Of a stretch of 64,000 nucleotides of DNA, positions 47,317 through 58,731 are shown piece by piece (within the stretch, counting starts at the first letter, position 1; the number at the start of each line of letters is the position of its first letter). The position numbers and the translations under genes were made by a program. The notes beneath the pieces were generated by a model. It searched no databases. It had not been told where the DNA came from and worked only from the letters and a program-made list of their open reading frames with translations. The stretch comes from Lojkania enalia (taxonomy: Eukaryota > Ascomycota > Dothideomycetes > Pleosporales), in assembly GCA_010094045.1 (NCBI GenBank), contig ML986619.1, positions 8,858 through 72,857 on the forward strand. Reading direction: 5' to 3'.

Positions 47317-49165
47317 CTACCCCCCTTCTTATAGGCTAATAGTCTCTATCTGCGCTGGTTCGAGAGGGAATTAAGGCTATTATAGATAGGTTCTAGTATA
47401 AAGAAATTTCTTTAAAGAGGTATTTACCGATAAAAACTAATACGCGTAGTTACCTATAGAGATATATTTATTAACGTAATATTAAGTAAGGTTTTCGCGG
47501 TAAGTGTAATTAACCTATATATTAGCTGGTAACTACTATTATAATAGTTTATTAATATTACAATTTCGTCGCGTATAGTAACAAGCGTTTACTAGCCTTA
47601 GTATATTACTAGGTTGCTGTTAACTAAGCTTCCTTAACTAAATAATAACTTCTACTCTATACGTATTATTACGCGTCCCTAGAACTATTAATTATTAAAG
47701 TATTACTAACACCTTATAGAAAAAATTAATTAATATACTACTCTACCTACTTTTTAGAGCCTCTTTAGAGGCCTTTTAGATTATCTATCTTTAGACTATA
47801 CGCGCGCTCGCCTACGGGTAGTATATAATATTTTTCTTTTAGTTTTTAAGATTAAAAAAATGCGAGTATTATACCTCGTAAAATAAAAAGTATAACCCCG
47901 TACGAATCGTATCTAATACTAGTAGAATACTTATTACTAACGTACTTATAGATCTCCTCTTATTATAAGGAGGAGTTTCTAGTCCTCCAGGGCTATCTCA
48001 AACTATAGATAGCAGCCTAATACACAGGGGATAAGAAGGATAAAAAGGTAGCTTTTAAGGCTATTTTAGAGTCTACTTATAGTCTAGCGCTTATAGCTTA
48101 GGTTGTAAGGAGTTAGGAAGATAGCCTTCTTATAGCTAGTATCTAGGTAGCTTTATTCTACTAGAGTACTAAGTTGCTCCGTCGGGTTTTAGCTCTAGAG
48201 ATTCTAGTATCTAACCTTTAGGCTGATATTGCAGCGCTCTTAGACGGCTAAAAATAAGGTAGGAAAGGTTTAAGAGAAGTCCGGAGGGAAGGAAGAGAAA
48301 GAAAGATAGAGGAGGAGAAGACTAGGGAGGTATCTAATAGCCTGCTATTAGACCCTCTAGATTTTATAGAGGAGTAATTTCGGGCCTATACTTTAGTTTT
48401 TAAATCTACTACTCAACTCTTATATGTTATTATCTACCAGGTAATCTATATTCTCTATACTATCTTTATATACCTTAATCTATTTAGTTAGAGCTTTTAA
48501 GGGTCCTAGCTAATTCGGATACTTATTATAAAAAGCTCTCAGCTTATAAAGCGAACCTATAAAATTTAAAGCTTTATATTAGACCGGGTTAGGATTATAT
48601 TCTACCCATTTTATACGGTATTTAAGGGTCTTATAATACAGCTTACTAGCTAGTATTTTCTTAACCTCCCACTCTTCTACCCCCTTAATAGCGATAGCAG
48701 GTGGTTTCGGAGCTTCTTACCCTAGTAGAAGGTCCTAGGGGTTCTTATATAGTAGGTTTGGTGCGAAGATATTATATATTCTCGACCCTAGGGGTAACTA
48801 TAGATAGTACGAGTTTCCAACCTATTCTAGTACTTTAAAAGGGCTCTCCTATTAATCGGATAGCTTTCGGCTCAGTCTCTAGACTATAAGGTTCTTAGTA
48901 TTTAGGTAGACTATATTACTGATCTACTAATTAATTAGTTACTAGTAATAGTTAATAATAGATTATATAAGATCCTAAGCCTTCTCGATATTAGCTTTTA
49001 CAGTTTCCTAGGCTATATATATACGAGTTACTAGAGCTAAAGTATTCTTATAATTTAATTTATTTATTACAGTAATAGGATTAATAGAATATTTCTAATC
49101 CCAACTCTAATAGGGCTTAAATCTATATAGGATCTAATATAGGGATATTCTAATAGTTATATAGG
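47317..49165 (-). mobile_element. Family D gypsy chromovirus, 3' part, cut by gap
   Basis: On the minus strand, 48,530-48,900 reads as the end of a chromovirus polyprotein. A KNLIV.RLSRKLSD-type connection segment comes first, then a chromodomain trace (EEWEVKKILASKL, YRIKWVEYNPNPV) near 48,560-48,690. About 1.2 kb of non-coding 3' sequence and the LTR follow. The 5' side is lost in the gap. Confidence 0.75.
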
Positions 49166-49175
49166 NNNNNNNNNN
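49166..49175. other. Assembly gap (10 N)
   Basis: Ten Ns. The fixed small number suggests a placeholder of unknown true length. AT-rich transposon DNA lies to the left and normal gene-rich DNA to the right. Confidence 0.99.
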
Positions 49176-49199
49176 AAAAAAAAAAAAAAAAAAAAAAAA
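49176..49199. repeat. A24 homopolymer at gap edge
   Basis: Twenty-four A residues follow the Ns directly. It may be real low-complexity DNA that stopped the assembly or an artefact of contig end sequence. Confidence 0.95.
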
Positions 49200-51615
49200 C
49201 ATCAACCAAAAAAAACAAAATAAAAATTTTGTTAAAAAATTTCCCTACTTTCATGGTCCAGCGAGCTGCAGAACATGGGACGGGGTTGAAAGTTCATCCG
49301 CCCTGGCTTACATAGAGCTACGACACTTTTTCCGAAGTGTGCAGGGCTAGACGAGACGAGGGGCTCTTGTCTCTGTAAATTCCCGCCGTAGATCTGCGTA
49401 GGATATTGGTTGAGGATGTATCTATCCATCTATCAAGGTCCTGTATGCAATGTACATACTGTATATAGATCCGTCCACCCCTACACAACAAAGAATTAAA
49501 CCCCATTCTTCCCCGTCGCCCCGCCCGTCTTACACGCAGCACAGCTACATAGTCGATACACCCAAGAATCACTACCCGCCATTCCCCGTTTCCCCCAATC
49601 CGTGTTTTCAAACATCTCCTCTTCCGTTCCCCCCCCAAATCTACATTTCTACAAATCAGGCATCTGCAAGCGTCGGCTCGTTTTCCGGTAACGTGATGTA
49701 AGGATAAAGAAGAAAGAAATAAAACCGTTGAGCCATGTAGAGATGGATATAACGTACATTCTAGGAGCCCATAAGCGACACACCCTCCAGCCCCACTATG
49801 CTTGTCCTACATCCCTCAAAAATGCGTCTCTCTCTCGAGTCGCTATTTAGGCCCGGATCTTGTTTTGAGCGGAGCAAACATATTTAGCTCATTGCAAGTG
49901 CAGTGCCGCGACATTGCATCGCCCAGCCTTTTCCTCAACCAGCCCCGCACATAGCATCGGGCGATCCTCCAAGCCACACGCCTGAGGGGACTTTCGTCAC
50001 GCCATGGAATGCGTTCGAGGTCTTGTGGACCCTTGCTTGGTGTGCTGCACTGGTGCCCCATGCGTGCATCTGCGGACAGCTCACGTTCAACTCGAAGCGG
50101 GAGGCGTCTGACGGCAGCATCGCTAACGCTTGCCGACGGACGGCCCGCTATCGGTGTGATATGTGGGTTACCGCTGGAAAATTCGCCGGTGACCAGGATT
50201 GAGGGCGATACGGAGGCGGTTAGCGGCCGTTCTAGATATTTTGGATAGTTGCCTTATCGGATTCGATCTATAGATTCCCACCAAATAGCTGTTTGCTAAT
50301 CTCTATAAGTATACTAGTTGAACTGTAGCGATGTAGCTAAGCGTGGTATTCTAAGACACGCCGACCTATTAGGTTTGCTTCGATACTGGTCATCCGCAAT
50401 GAGAGACCTTGCGAGTCATAGTCCTTCGCTCTTACCGAAGGGTGAAGATGGTAATAGGCATCATGCTGCTGCCGTCAGCGAACTGCGCCCACAACGGAGA
50501 GGATTGCAGACCATGGTCAACATGAATGGACCATAGGAGTAAGCAGCATAGAGGACTTAATCGCGAAGGTTGCAATCGATGAGATGATGTGAGGTGAGAT
50601 ATCTACACGTGGGGAATCAGTGACAAAACCTCGTTGTAACAAGGGGGATAGGGTAGGATTGCATGGATGAGACAACGCTGCTGACGTGGGGACGATGAGC
50701 ACAACGTTGCCGCGCTGCGTGGTCACTAGAAAGGAAGGAAGGATTTGTTGGTGTTCGGCTGCTGATAAATGTTTGACCGAATCAGGTCGGTTCGGGACGT
50801 CGCCCTCGGCATGCCGAAGCGATTGGCAAATGGGTCAGGGAAGGATGTATGTGCCGTGTGTGTAGGTCTCTTGGTGGCGAAATGTCGGTGTGAGAATCCA
50901 ATCCAATCACTGGCGCCTCCCTTCTATAACATAGATGAAAAACAGTGGTACGGAAGCATTTTTGGGTCGATTGAGTTCTGCAGTTACTTTCAAATGGAGT
51001 CAAGTGCTCAGTGCCAGAGCGTGGTACTGAAAGAGAAGTGCGGCCTGCAGCTTGAGTATACCACGGATATTGATTTCTGCAAGAGTCCCCATTGGGGCTC
51101 GTCATATTCTATGTAGATTCCCAAGACACCGGAGCTGGAAGGTTGCGCTCGGTTCATTCAAGAGAGAGGCTAGAATGCAAAAGCATGCATGTCCAGGACA
51201 CCTAGCAGGGAGGGAAATAGATTCCTATACAATTGGGCACGGTGCGTCCTCTGTCGAATGGTATCCCGACATAACGATAGAAAGGAGAAGCCCCGTAGAG
51301 GAAAACAAAAGGGGCAGGCAAGGTCTAAATGAGAATTCGAATACCCCGAAGCTAAGGGGCGAAAATTCGAGTGAAAGGGGGAGAGGGGGGGGGGGGGGAA
51401 ATAAAGCGGGAGTTCAAGCATGAATGACTTTTGGATTGGAAGGGTTCCCAGAGGTGTGAAACAGTACGAGCGTTTGATACTAGCAGGTCAGCAAGCCTCG
51501 GAGCGTCCATGCTGGCCGAACAAACACTTTGTTGCATCGGGATCGGAAGATCGCGGGTATTTTGTCCACCAGTCTTTGTCTCGGTGCAAGTTCCGGGGTG
51601 TTAGTCACGGCATGC
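49200..51615. other. Intergenic region left of FKBP gene, no supported gene
   Basis: Normal composition. Many short open frames exist on both strands but none has a domain, plausible splicing or protein-like composition. A 14-nt G run lies near 51,386-51,399. The last few hundred bases probably include the FKBP 3' untranslated region. An unspliced long non-coding transcript or an orphan gene cannot be excluded. Confidence 0.45.
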
Positions 51616-53026
51616 TCAGGCCTTCTTCGCGTTGATGGCCTTGAGCTCGACGTCGCTAGAGCGTCAAGTTAGTTGAGGAGCCCATGCAGATTAATGTCTC
51701 AGATACTGGAGGGCTAAAATGAACGGGAATTGGGATTGATTTGGGTTGGGTATGAAAAGGGCACGGACGTGGCAAATGAAGTATGCGTCGAGGGCCCAAA
51801 AGAGAAGGCGGGCGGGTTGGTTCGGAAGGGGCAGTGACTGATGAACGATACGACAGCAGGTAGAGGAGACATGTACATGTGCGTGCCTGGATAAAAATGA
51901 GGGTTGGGCACCTACAAGATCAATCTCGAGTTTGGCGGGATGTGTCCTGGGAAGCCACTGCAAACAACGTCATGGTCAGCGATCATGGTCGCCTGAATTG
52001 GGTCATGGGGCCACAGAGCGCAGAGCTCGACAGCGCGTCGGCGGGGGGAATGGGAATGGGAGTGTGTAGGTATGCCGGAGCGAGTTTTCCACGGGCGATC
52101 TGAGGTGGTGGATTGCGGGTTGTGGGTAGAGGAAGGACAAGGTTGGATAGATGTCTAGGAACGCTCGGGGGAGGCGGCGGTCGGAGTGTCGACAGCCCAG
52201 GGCCCAGGGGACGACAGGCACAACCGGCTGGCTGGCCGCTGTCCGTTGGTCTGGATTCCGAGCCGGCAGAGCGAATGCGGAAGTCGATATTGATGGTGCA
52301 GCAACATCGGGTCCGCAGCGTCTAAGGCCAGGACGAGAGCAGCGCGCAACAGCCATGCCAGCAATCACGATGCGGAGCGACGAGACGCAAGAGTCGACTC
52401 ACCGGGCGCCATAGCCATAGTCGCTATATCGAGTGCGGCGTTAGTCGCTGTCGAGCAATAAACTCGCCAGAGAAGGCGAGCAGGGGGGGCCGATGGCGTG
52501 CATTACGTACGCAGAAATGAGTAGAGTCGCCTTCTCGCCTAGCGACATGGGTGCATTCTCCTCATTGCCTAGAATGCCTTCATCCCAGCCTGTGCAGCGG
52601 CCGTCAGTTCATTTTTGCACATGTCTCGGCGCCGCATCCATGCTGCTGCAGCTCGCTCCGCCCGCCAGCTATTTCGAAGCCGGCCTTCCTCATATGAGGA
52701 ATACGTACCTCTAATCACCCGTCCAACCCCAATCGGCGTCTGGAGATCTCCTCGGCCCACCGACGAGTCGAATCTGGTGTCAATGGTCAGAGACGAGTGC
52801 GCTCGTGTGCACACTTGCCGGGTACGTACAGAGCGCCTTTATTGTCGGGGGCCTTTGCGTCGTAGAGCCAGCCTGCCTTGATGTGAGATGGTGCTTTGGT
52901 CACGGGCTTGGGGGGGTCTGAGGTCTGAGTCTGGGCAGTACCTGTATACTCCATGGTGACTTCGTCGTGTTTCTTGGGCACATCGACGCCATTGCCGGGC
53001 TTGATGATCTGCTTCTCGACGCCCAT
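51616..53026 (-). CDS. FPR1: FKBP12-type peptidyl-prolyl isomerase, seven exons
   Basis: Exons are 52,942-53,026, 52,830-52,872, 52,709-52,773, 52,511-52,589, 52,403-52,423, 51,916-51,957 and 51,616-51,655. Every phase fits (375 nt, 124 residues). The enzyme isomerises X-Pro bonds and in fungi is the receptor for FK506 and rapamycin, acting in cytosol and nucleus. Ligand-pocket residues are present: Y27, F44-D45, VIRGW (62-66) and Y95 in DYGYG. HIPPNS and FDVEL close the fold. The position of human F46 appears to be leucine (L53), and a six-residue insertion (GNEENA type, ~72-77) lies before the MSLGE strand. Introns 5 (445 nt) and 6 (260 nt) are unusually long and one exon has only 21 nt. 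The upstream side holds a triplet microsatellite. Confidence 0.95.
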
Positions 53027-53630
53027 GGTGGTCGACCGTGTGCTGAGCCGAGTGCAAGGAAGCGTAGGTATGTAGGCGTCTGGTGTCTGGAGCAGATGCT
53101 AGTGTCCTGAACTGCGTAGTAGCCTCGGCGGGGCAGCTGCTAGTGAGGGATGGCGTCAAGGTGAAGTGTAGAGAGACTGAAGGGGCCAGATCCACCGGCG
53201 GGCGGGCTGCGGTTTTAAAGGGAGAGGTGAAGGGATGGTCCCCGGGGACAGTGGATAGGAGGCTCTGTGGGTGGTGTATGGGTACGGGCTCCTTTGGGCT
53301 GCGAGCTACGGGTCCAGGTACATCGTCAGTGCACCAGAAGCCGTGCAACAGATTGGCCTGCGGAATGTCATCAAGCCTTTTAGCTCCTCGTACTGGCGGC
53401 AGTTCCGCTCTGGTGTGTCGACGCTGTGGAGGTCCTGGCTGGACGATGGTCGTCACTCATCCTAGTAGTCGAGGCCGTCCGTCTCCCGGAACACGCTCCC
53501 CGCGCACGCCGTTTGAGTAGGCAGGACGAGTGAACAGCCTGGACTGGCCCTTGGAGTCTAACTAACCGCATCCCAGCTGACCAACTTGGGTGCTTCGCGC
53601 TGCGGATGCAGACATACTACCACCACCACC

Positions 53631-53695
<65 letters not shown>

Positions 53696-55694
53696 CCCGG
53701 ACATCCCTCTGGGACCAAGACACCTTCTCTGCTGCTTGCCGCCTCAATTGCAACCTCGACACGACCAGCATCCATCCTGCTGTGCTTCCGGAGACGATCC
53801 GCGGGCCAGACGCGTGACAGAGTTCTTTTCTCGAATGCGCGACGCTATGCCATGTCCCACTACGTAGGGTGGGGTGGTGGGGTATCATGTGTATCTTCTC
53901 GCGAAGTTCCTCACAAGCCATCAGGCCTGCCTACCAAAGGGTGGCGTCCTCGTCGAAACCTTAGCCCCACTACCCTAGCTCCCTCCCGTGTGAACAGACA
54001 GGCCCAAGCATCCTATTATTCTTTCGTCAGAGGACGCACAGCATCTCCTTCACCGTTTGCGACACGCCGAAGCCAACCAGGGATCACCTCTTGCATCCAT
54101 CCCCGGCCACCAGCCACAAAACCACAACCCTTGTCGAATAGTGCGTCCCTCTCGGCAATCCTCCCTCACGAAAACCGTCGGATTGCTTCTCATTCGACGA
54201 TCGGATCAGTCCGCGTGGCGTGGCTGGTTGAGTGCTGACGGGAGGCGCACTGACGTTTCCAACTCCAACCTCATTGCTTGCAATCCCAAATGGGATGGTG
54301 CGCACACCGAGATATGCGGTGAAGCTAAACGTGCTCAGAGCACATAGTGCCTTGGAAAAGCAATTCATCATCTGTGAACTGCCTGTGAGGCATGCTATAG
54401 CATGGTTGAAAGCTACTGCAATGCCGAGACTCGTCGTCCGCAGGGATCGACGCAAAGACAAAAAGCACAATAATCTGGGAATAAATGTCCGTCCGTTCGG
54501 CAGGGTGATCAGTGCTTTGCAGTGCTTCGGCTCGCTGAGATCCATACATGTGAGAACAAGGTGCGTCCGAAGGTACCCCGTTAAATGAATCCCGGTATCG
54601 CATCGCAGCCCCTTGATAGCACTCGAGTCAAGCAGCCCATCACTAGACTAGTCTCGAATGTCACGATTGCGCATCCAGAGCTCATCCCAAGCCTGCTGCA
54701 TGTGCACTGGCCGGCCATTATTCATAGTCTACCGCGCTTGCCCTGAGCCCTCCTCTACTCCTCTAAACGCTTTCATTTAATATCCGCTAGGCGCTAAAGC
54801 AAAACATCACTCTTAGGATTACACTCGGAGCGAAGCACAGCCCTCGCCAGTTGGCTCAGCCGTCTCAATATACTTGCCAATCAATTCTGCAGCTCATGTT
54901 TGCGGCGGATTAAAGACACCCCTGCTGCCGAAACTAATCAGGACGCTGAACAGATGTTGGGTCCGAAAAAAGGGTTGTCGCAAACTTCACTAACGCGGAA
55001 ACGGGCGCCATGTCGTGCGTCTCACGGTAAAGCTGCGAGATAGCCCCCATTGGCTGAGGACTGGGCTAATGGAATTGAAAACTGCCTGTCGTGCATTATT
55101 CGCAAGTAACAACTACTCTACATGTCAAATTGAAAGATCTTGAATGCGAAAGTCGGTTCAAATCTGCCATGAGTCGTAATATGTGGTGCGGAGCTGCAAC
55201 GTGATCAAGCAAACACATCCCACACGGCTCCACCAGCGCCCCGAGCATGGTCAGGAGGCGATCGTGAGCACCCGTGCCATGAAATTGGTTCCCAAAAGCT
55301 CGGTTTGGGTCGTTGTAACAGACTCGCGGGTCGCATTCTCGCCTTTACATTGGTGGAGGCAACGCGCTTGCAGCGATTGAGGGATCCACAGCGTGCTGAC
55401 TGGATTCATCCCACGCATCTGAAGCATAAGAAGTAAAAAAAAAGGCCTTTCAAAGATCTGCTGGTGTCAGCCAAATTACTCGAAACAATTTCGAGGAGCG
55501 AGAATATGTCACTAGATGTTTATTGTTAGCACACCTCGCGTTGTATTGCCACTTTCGAAGAGCCTCTCGCAAGGTCAAATTGGCATGCATTGCAGACGGC
55601 TAATATCATATTCTAGCGCGTTCTGCGCGATAGCCACGCGATGCTTATTGACGCTATAGACGGGAGGCCTCAAAGGCCCAACGAGACATTATGG
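53027..55694. other. Long intergenic region with FKBP promoter
   Basis: About 2.7 kb without a supported gene. Open frames at 53,606-54,238 (plus) and 54,084-54,545 (minus) are produced by low-complexity or serine/proline-rich sequence and look accidental. The promoter and leader of the minus-strand FKBP gene lie at the left, and the 3' end of the histidinol-phosphatase gene at the right. Confidence 0.45.
53616..53695. repeat. (CAC)n/(CTA)n compound microsatellite
   Basis: Seven or eight CAC/ACC units are followed by eighteen CTA units. The array starts ~590 bp upstream of the FKBP start codon and creates long poly-Thr, poly-Tyr, poly-Leu or poly-Ser shadows in open frames. Confidence 0.97.
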
Positions 55695-56672
55695 CTACCT
55701 GATCCAGAACGGATGCTGGGCAAGGTCACACACGGCAATACTTGAAAAGCTAGCATTGGGGAAGCGGGAGTTACTCCTTAGGGCGCTGCCGTCAGCGTAA
55801 TGGATACGCTGAATGCCGGCGTTCCGAATAAATTCCAGTAAGCGAGAATAATTGGTGCCAACCTGCTCTACTCCATGGCTATCGTCGGATATGGTGAAAC
55901 GCCCTCCACGTTTGAGGAACAGCTGCACGATAAGAATCAGAAAAATCAACATATGGGGTTCATCGCAGGCAGTGTGACACACCTGGCAGATGGGCAAACA
56001 TGGATAAGGCTGGGCCAAGCCTTTCCGCAAAGCCGATGAGTTAAGTTCTAAGATGCCATCATATGAGGCAATGTATTCCAGATTGCGCTGTATTCTCTCC
56101 CAGACACCTTTCAGACCTTCAAAATTGGCATTGGGCGCATCACTGAAAAGTCGAATAAGGTCAAAGTGCCCTATTACTGGTGGTCGGAGTGCTTGAAGCA
56201 TTTCGTACTGAGAATCAAAATAATCTTCAAAGAGCCTCTCGTCCGTCCCTCCAGCTTTTTCCCGAGCCTTTTCGTAGAATGTTTTGTCAAAATCGATTGG
56301 AATCGTATGGACGTGATGGACTGAGCCGAGGAAAAAGTCAAACGCATATTTGGCAAGCAATCCACGAATGATATCAACCGTTGAAGGCCGTATCCATTCC
56401 GATTCGAACCCAACGAACAACCTTATCTTGGACGAATAGAGATCCTTGAGTCGAGCAGCTTCGGCAGTAAAATCGTCAAACAGCTTCGAAAGGCTCTCTT
56501 CCGTGTGGTGCTCTTGTTCTTCTGGGTAGAAATCTACGAGAGGGCGCGGGATGTGCTCAGTTAGGGCAAAAGATTGAAAGCCCTTGGAGATGGCAGCTAG
56601 GACAATATCCTCAAGTGTATCTTTCGCATGGGCGCAGAACTGGCCTGAGTGGCTGTGATGAGAGTAGACCAT
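55695..56672 (-). CDS. HIS2: Histidinol-phosphatase, PHP family
   Basis: It removes phosphate from L-histidinol phosphate, the penultimate part of histidine biosynthesis, in the cytosol. One 60-nt intron (55,923-55,982, donor GTGTGT, acceptor GTGCAG) leaves 305 residues. PHP metal-site motifs are visible: HHSHSG at 5-10, LTEH, FESEW, GSVHH, GHFDLIR and near the end SDDSHG. I chose the ATG at 56,672 because homologues start M-x-Y/F-S-HHSHSG. An in-frame ATG at 56,735 would add 21 residues without family character. The intron is a multiple of three and has no stop, so unspliced reading would insert 20 hydrophobic residues (ending LIFLILIVQ), which is not family-like. The gene looks intact. Confidence 0.93.
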   Translation of the reverse strand: MVYSHHSHSGQFCAHAKDTLEDIVLAAISKGFQSFALTEHIPRPLVDFYPEEQEHHTEESLSKLFDDFTAEAARLKDLYSSKIRLFVGFESEWIRPSTVDIIRGLLAKYAFDFFLGSVHHVHTIPIDFDKTFYEKAREKAGGTDERLFEDYFDSQYEMLQALRPPVIGHFDLIRLFSDAPNANFEGLKGVWERIQRNLEYIASYDGILELNSSALRKGLAQPYPCLPICQVCHTACDEPHMLIFLILIVQLFLKRGGRFTISDDSHGVEQVGTNYSRLLEFIRNAGIQRIHYADGSALRSNSRFPNASFSSIAVCDLAQHPFWIR

Positions 56673-57388
56673 TGGTAGCAGGGACGTAGTCACGATGAAA
56701 GGTCGTAGGCGATAAGTTGAGGATCGGGATGCCAAAATCCGAAAAAGTCAATGCAGGCAGCGAACTTAGGGAGACCGTGTGTGTGAAACGAGGCTTACGT
56801 CAACCGGCAGTTGAAAACGAGATTGTCGCCGCGTGTGAGCTACAAATGCTGCGATCCGGCCCGCTGCTCTAAGAACGCGGCGGCATAAAACTACCAGGGA
56901 AGAAGAACAGAAAATTTCTGCGTTCCACAGCGGGGACAACATCAAGGACAACAAATTCGGGCTATGATGTAAGCGGGCTGGAGGCGCTTGCCATTTCTGG
57001 TAACAGCCTTGAGAACTTCACACTCCATGCATCCATCCGGTTGTCCTCCACAACCCTCTTAGAATACGTATAACAGTCCAGGTTGGAATAAGAGCTATTT
57101 CTGAGGTTAAAAGGCTATCACAGAGATTTGGGTTTCAATAGACAGTATAGTCGTTAGTCAATTTTCCGTCTTGTGAGGAGTAACATTCTAGCAATCTAAA
57201 CATCAAATTTTAATAATCGGGCTTCTACATGATGACAATTCTTTTTAGAACAGTGTTATCGCATCGGCCCAAGAGCTATTTCCTTTCTAAAATGTCCTAA
57301 ATGTATTCAGAGTATCATCTAGACGAATTCCCATCCCCCTGTCCTAACCCCACCAGCAACATCAACATCCTAACCCAACAACCACATC
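56673..57388. other. Intergenic, HIS2 promoter side
   Basis: About 0.7 kb between two minus-strand genes. It should contain the histidinol-phosphatase promoter and the 3' region of the cyclotransferase-like gene. I did not find a clear TGACTCA (Gcn4/CpcA) site that would fit amino-acid control. Confidence 0.4.
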
Positions 57389-58033
57389 TCAAAAAATCCC
57401 ACTCTCATCCACAAATCTCCTCGCCTGTTCTCTAGCTACCTCCTCCACCTCCGCCCCCTCCTCCTCTGGAACAAACACCCTCACAACCCCATCCACATAC
57501 TCCCTCGGTACCCCCCTCTCCACCGCGTCCCTAATCCCCCTATTCATCCTATACACATACTCCTCCCTCGGCATACTCTTGCCCGTCCGCACCCGGTCAA
57601 TATACACCAATATCTTCTCCCTCCGCGTTGGATCTCCACTAACATCTACCGCCTTTCCATCGCCCTTGGAGCTCCAGAAATCGCAGGTGAGGATCTCCTT
57701 GGTGTACGCGTAAGGCACGCCTTCATTCCTATCTAGTACGCGCTCATCGGTGTCTGTTAGCGCGTACACGAGGCCGAAGACCACATTCCTGTATTTATTG
57801 TTTGGAGCGGGGCTGCTGGATATGTTGTTTTCATTTTCGTTTTCTATTTCTATTTCTTTGTGTAGAATCTCGACGATGTTGGCGTAGCCGCGGGTGTTGA
57901 TGATCCAGCGATATCCGTGAAGCCGCGCGACGCCTAAGTACGTGGACGTCGGGCACCGCATCTTCATCTGTTCGAGCCAGAGATTCGAGCCGTAGCCGAA
58001 ATAGAGTGTTGGGTGGGGGGTTTTGAATTCCAT
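57389..58033 (-). CDS. Gamma-glutamylcyclotransferase-like protein
   Basis: The 214-residue frame from the ATG at 58,033 begins with the family's substrate-binding signature YFGYGSNLW (Y14-GSN-L18) and carries the expected catalytic glutamate in DRNEGVPYAY (E104). Family members cleave gamma-glutamyl amino acids to 5-oxoproline in glutathione turnover. Fungal homologues are mostly uncharacterised. A low-complexity insert (EIENENENN, ~62-70) is specific to this protein. The frame stays open to an ATG at 58,159, giving 256 residues, but the extra part (HQLASTNHSKLHPHR) lacks family character, so I prefer the inner start. The C-terminus is acidic and probably helical (EEVAREQARRFV). No intron is seen. 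Confidence 0.87.
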   Translation of the reverse strand: MEFKTPHPTLYFGYGSNLWLEQMKMRCPTSTYLGVARLHGYRWIINTRGYANIVEILHKEIEIENENENNISSSPAPNNKYRNVVFGLVYALTDTDERVLDRNEGVPYAYTKEILTCDFWSSKGDGKAVDVSGDPTRREKILVYIDRVRTGKSMPREEYVYRMNRGIRDAVERGVPREYVDGVVRVFVPEEEGAEVEEVAREQARRFVDESGIF

Positions 58034-58731
58034 GTATCGGGATGTTAGCAGCGAGATCGGATGGATCGATGGAGGAGATGAAGTAGAGACACGATGAGGG
58101 TGCAATTTTGAATGGTTTGTGGATGCGAGCTGATGTGTAAAGCGATAGTAGGAGTGCAAATTAAGCCCCCGATTTCCGACAAGGCTGTGTTAGATACGCG
58201 ATTGCGATGCAATCAAGACAACTGGGGTGTATATGACTGCTAGTATGGTGGAATCTGCCCTCAGGAACGGACAAAGTTGGTTGCTTCTTCTAATATCCGT
58301 GGTAAGTTTCATATGCTAATGACTTTTAGACCGCTAAATAGAAGCAAGTCGCAACTCTGCTGAACGTACCAAAAAGTCGAGTCTGAATATTGACCTACCA
58401 AAGGTCAAGGATAGCAGACGAAGCTCGGTGCCTAACACGCCGAGTCACCGGCCCGAATAAAGCCGCCTCGTCGTAAAAGTCACGTGCGATTATACAAGGC
58501 TGATGGACGCAATGCAAGATGCAAACTTGAACACAAGAGCTCTCAATGGGATGACCATTCCGGGAATCTCTGACTAAAGACAGTTACAAGGAAATAAGAA
58601 AGCCGTGCCAAAACACCTAAAAGGCTAACACCATTCTTGGCCTACTCACTCACGATGCCCCATACTTGATATTCTTAACACTTAATGGCAATATAGCCCA
58701 AGGTAGCCATATAATCAATCTCCATCAATAT
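58034..58731. other. Intergenic between cyclotransferase-like and BAR genes
   Basis: Both neighbours are on the minus strand. The stretch should hold the promoter of the left gene and the 3' untranslated region of the BAR gene. A GTCACGTG E-box-like motif occurs at about 58,480-58,487. No gene is recognised. Confidence 0.45.

Noticed and set aside
49232..49701. Overlapping open frames right after the gap
   Set aside because: Short, proline/serine-rich or random-looking on both strands, with no domain or intron support.
52839..53456. 205-residue minus-strand frame over the first FKBP exon
   Set aside because: It is out of frame with the FKBP exons that join perfectly, and its composition is random-like.
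53606..54238. 210-residue open frame with a long poly-Tyr tract
   Set aside because: The tract is the translation of the (CAC)/(CTA) microsatellite, and the rest is low-complexity without a domain. Other frames over the same DNA are equally open.
54084..54545. 153-residue minus-strand open frame
   Set aside because: No domain, no plausible splicing partner, overlapping open frames on the other strand; treated as chance.
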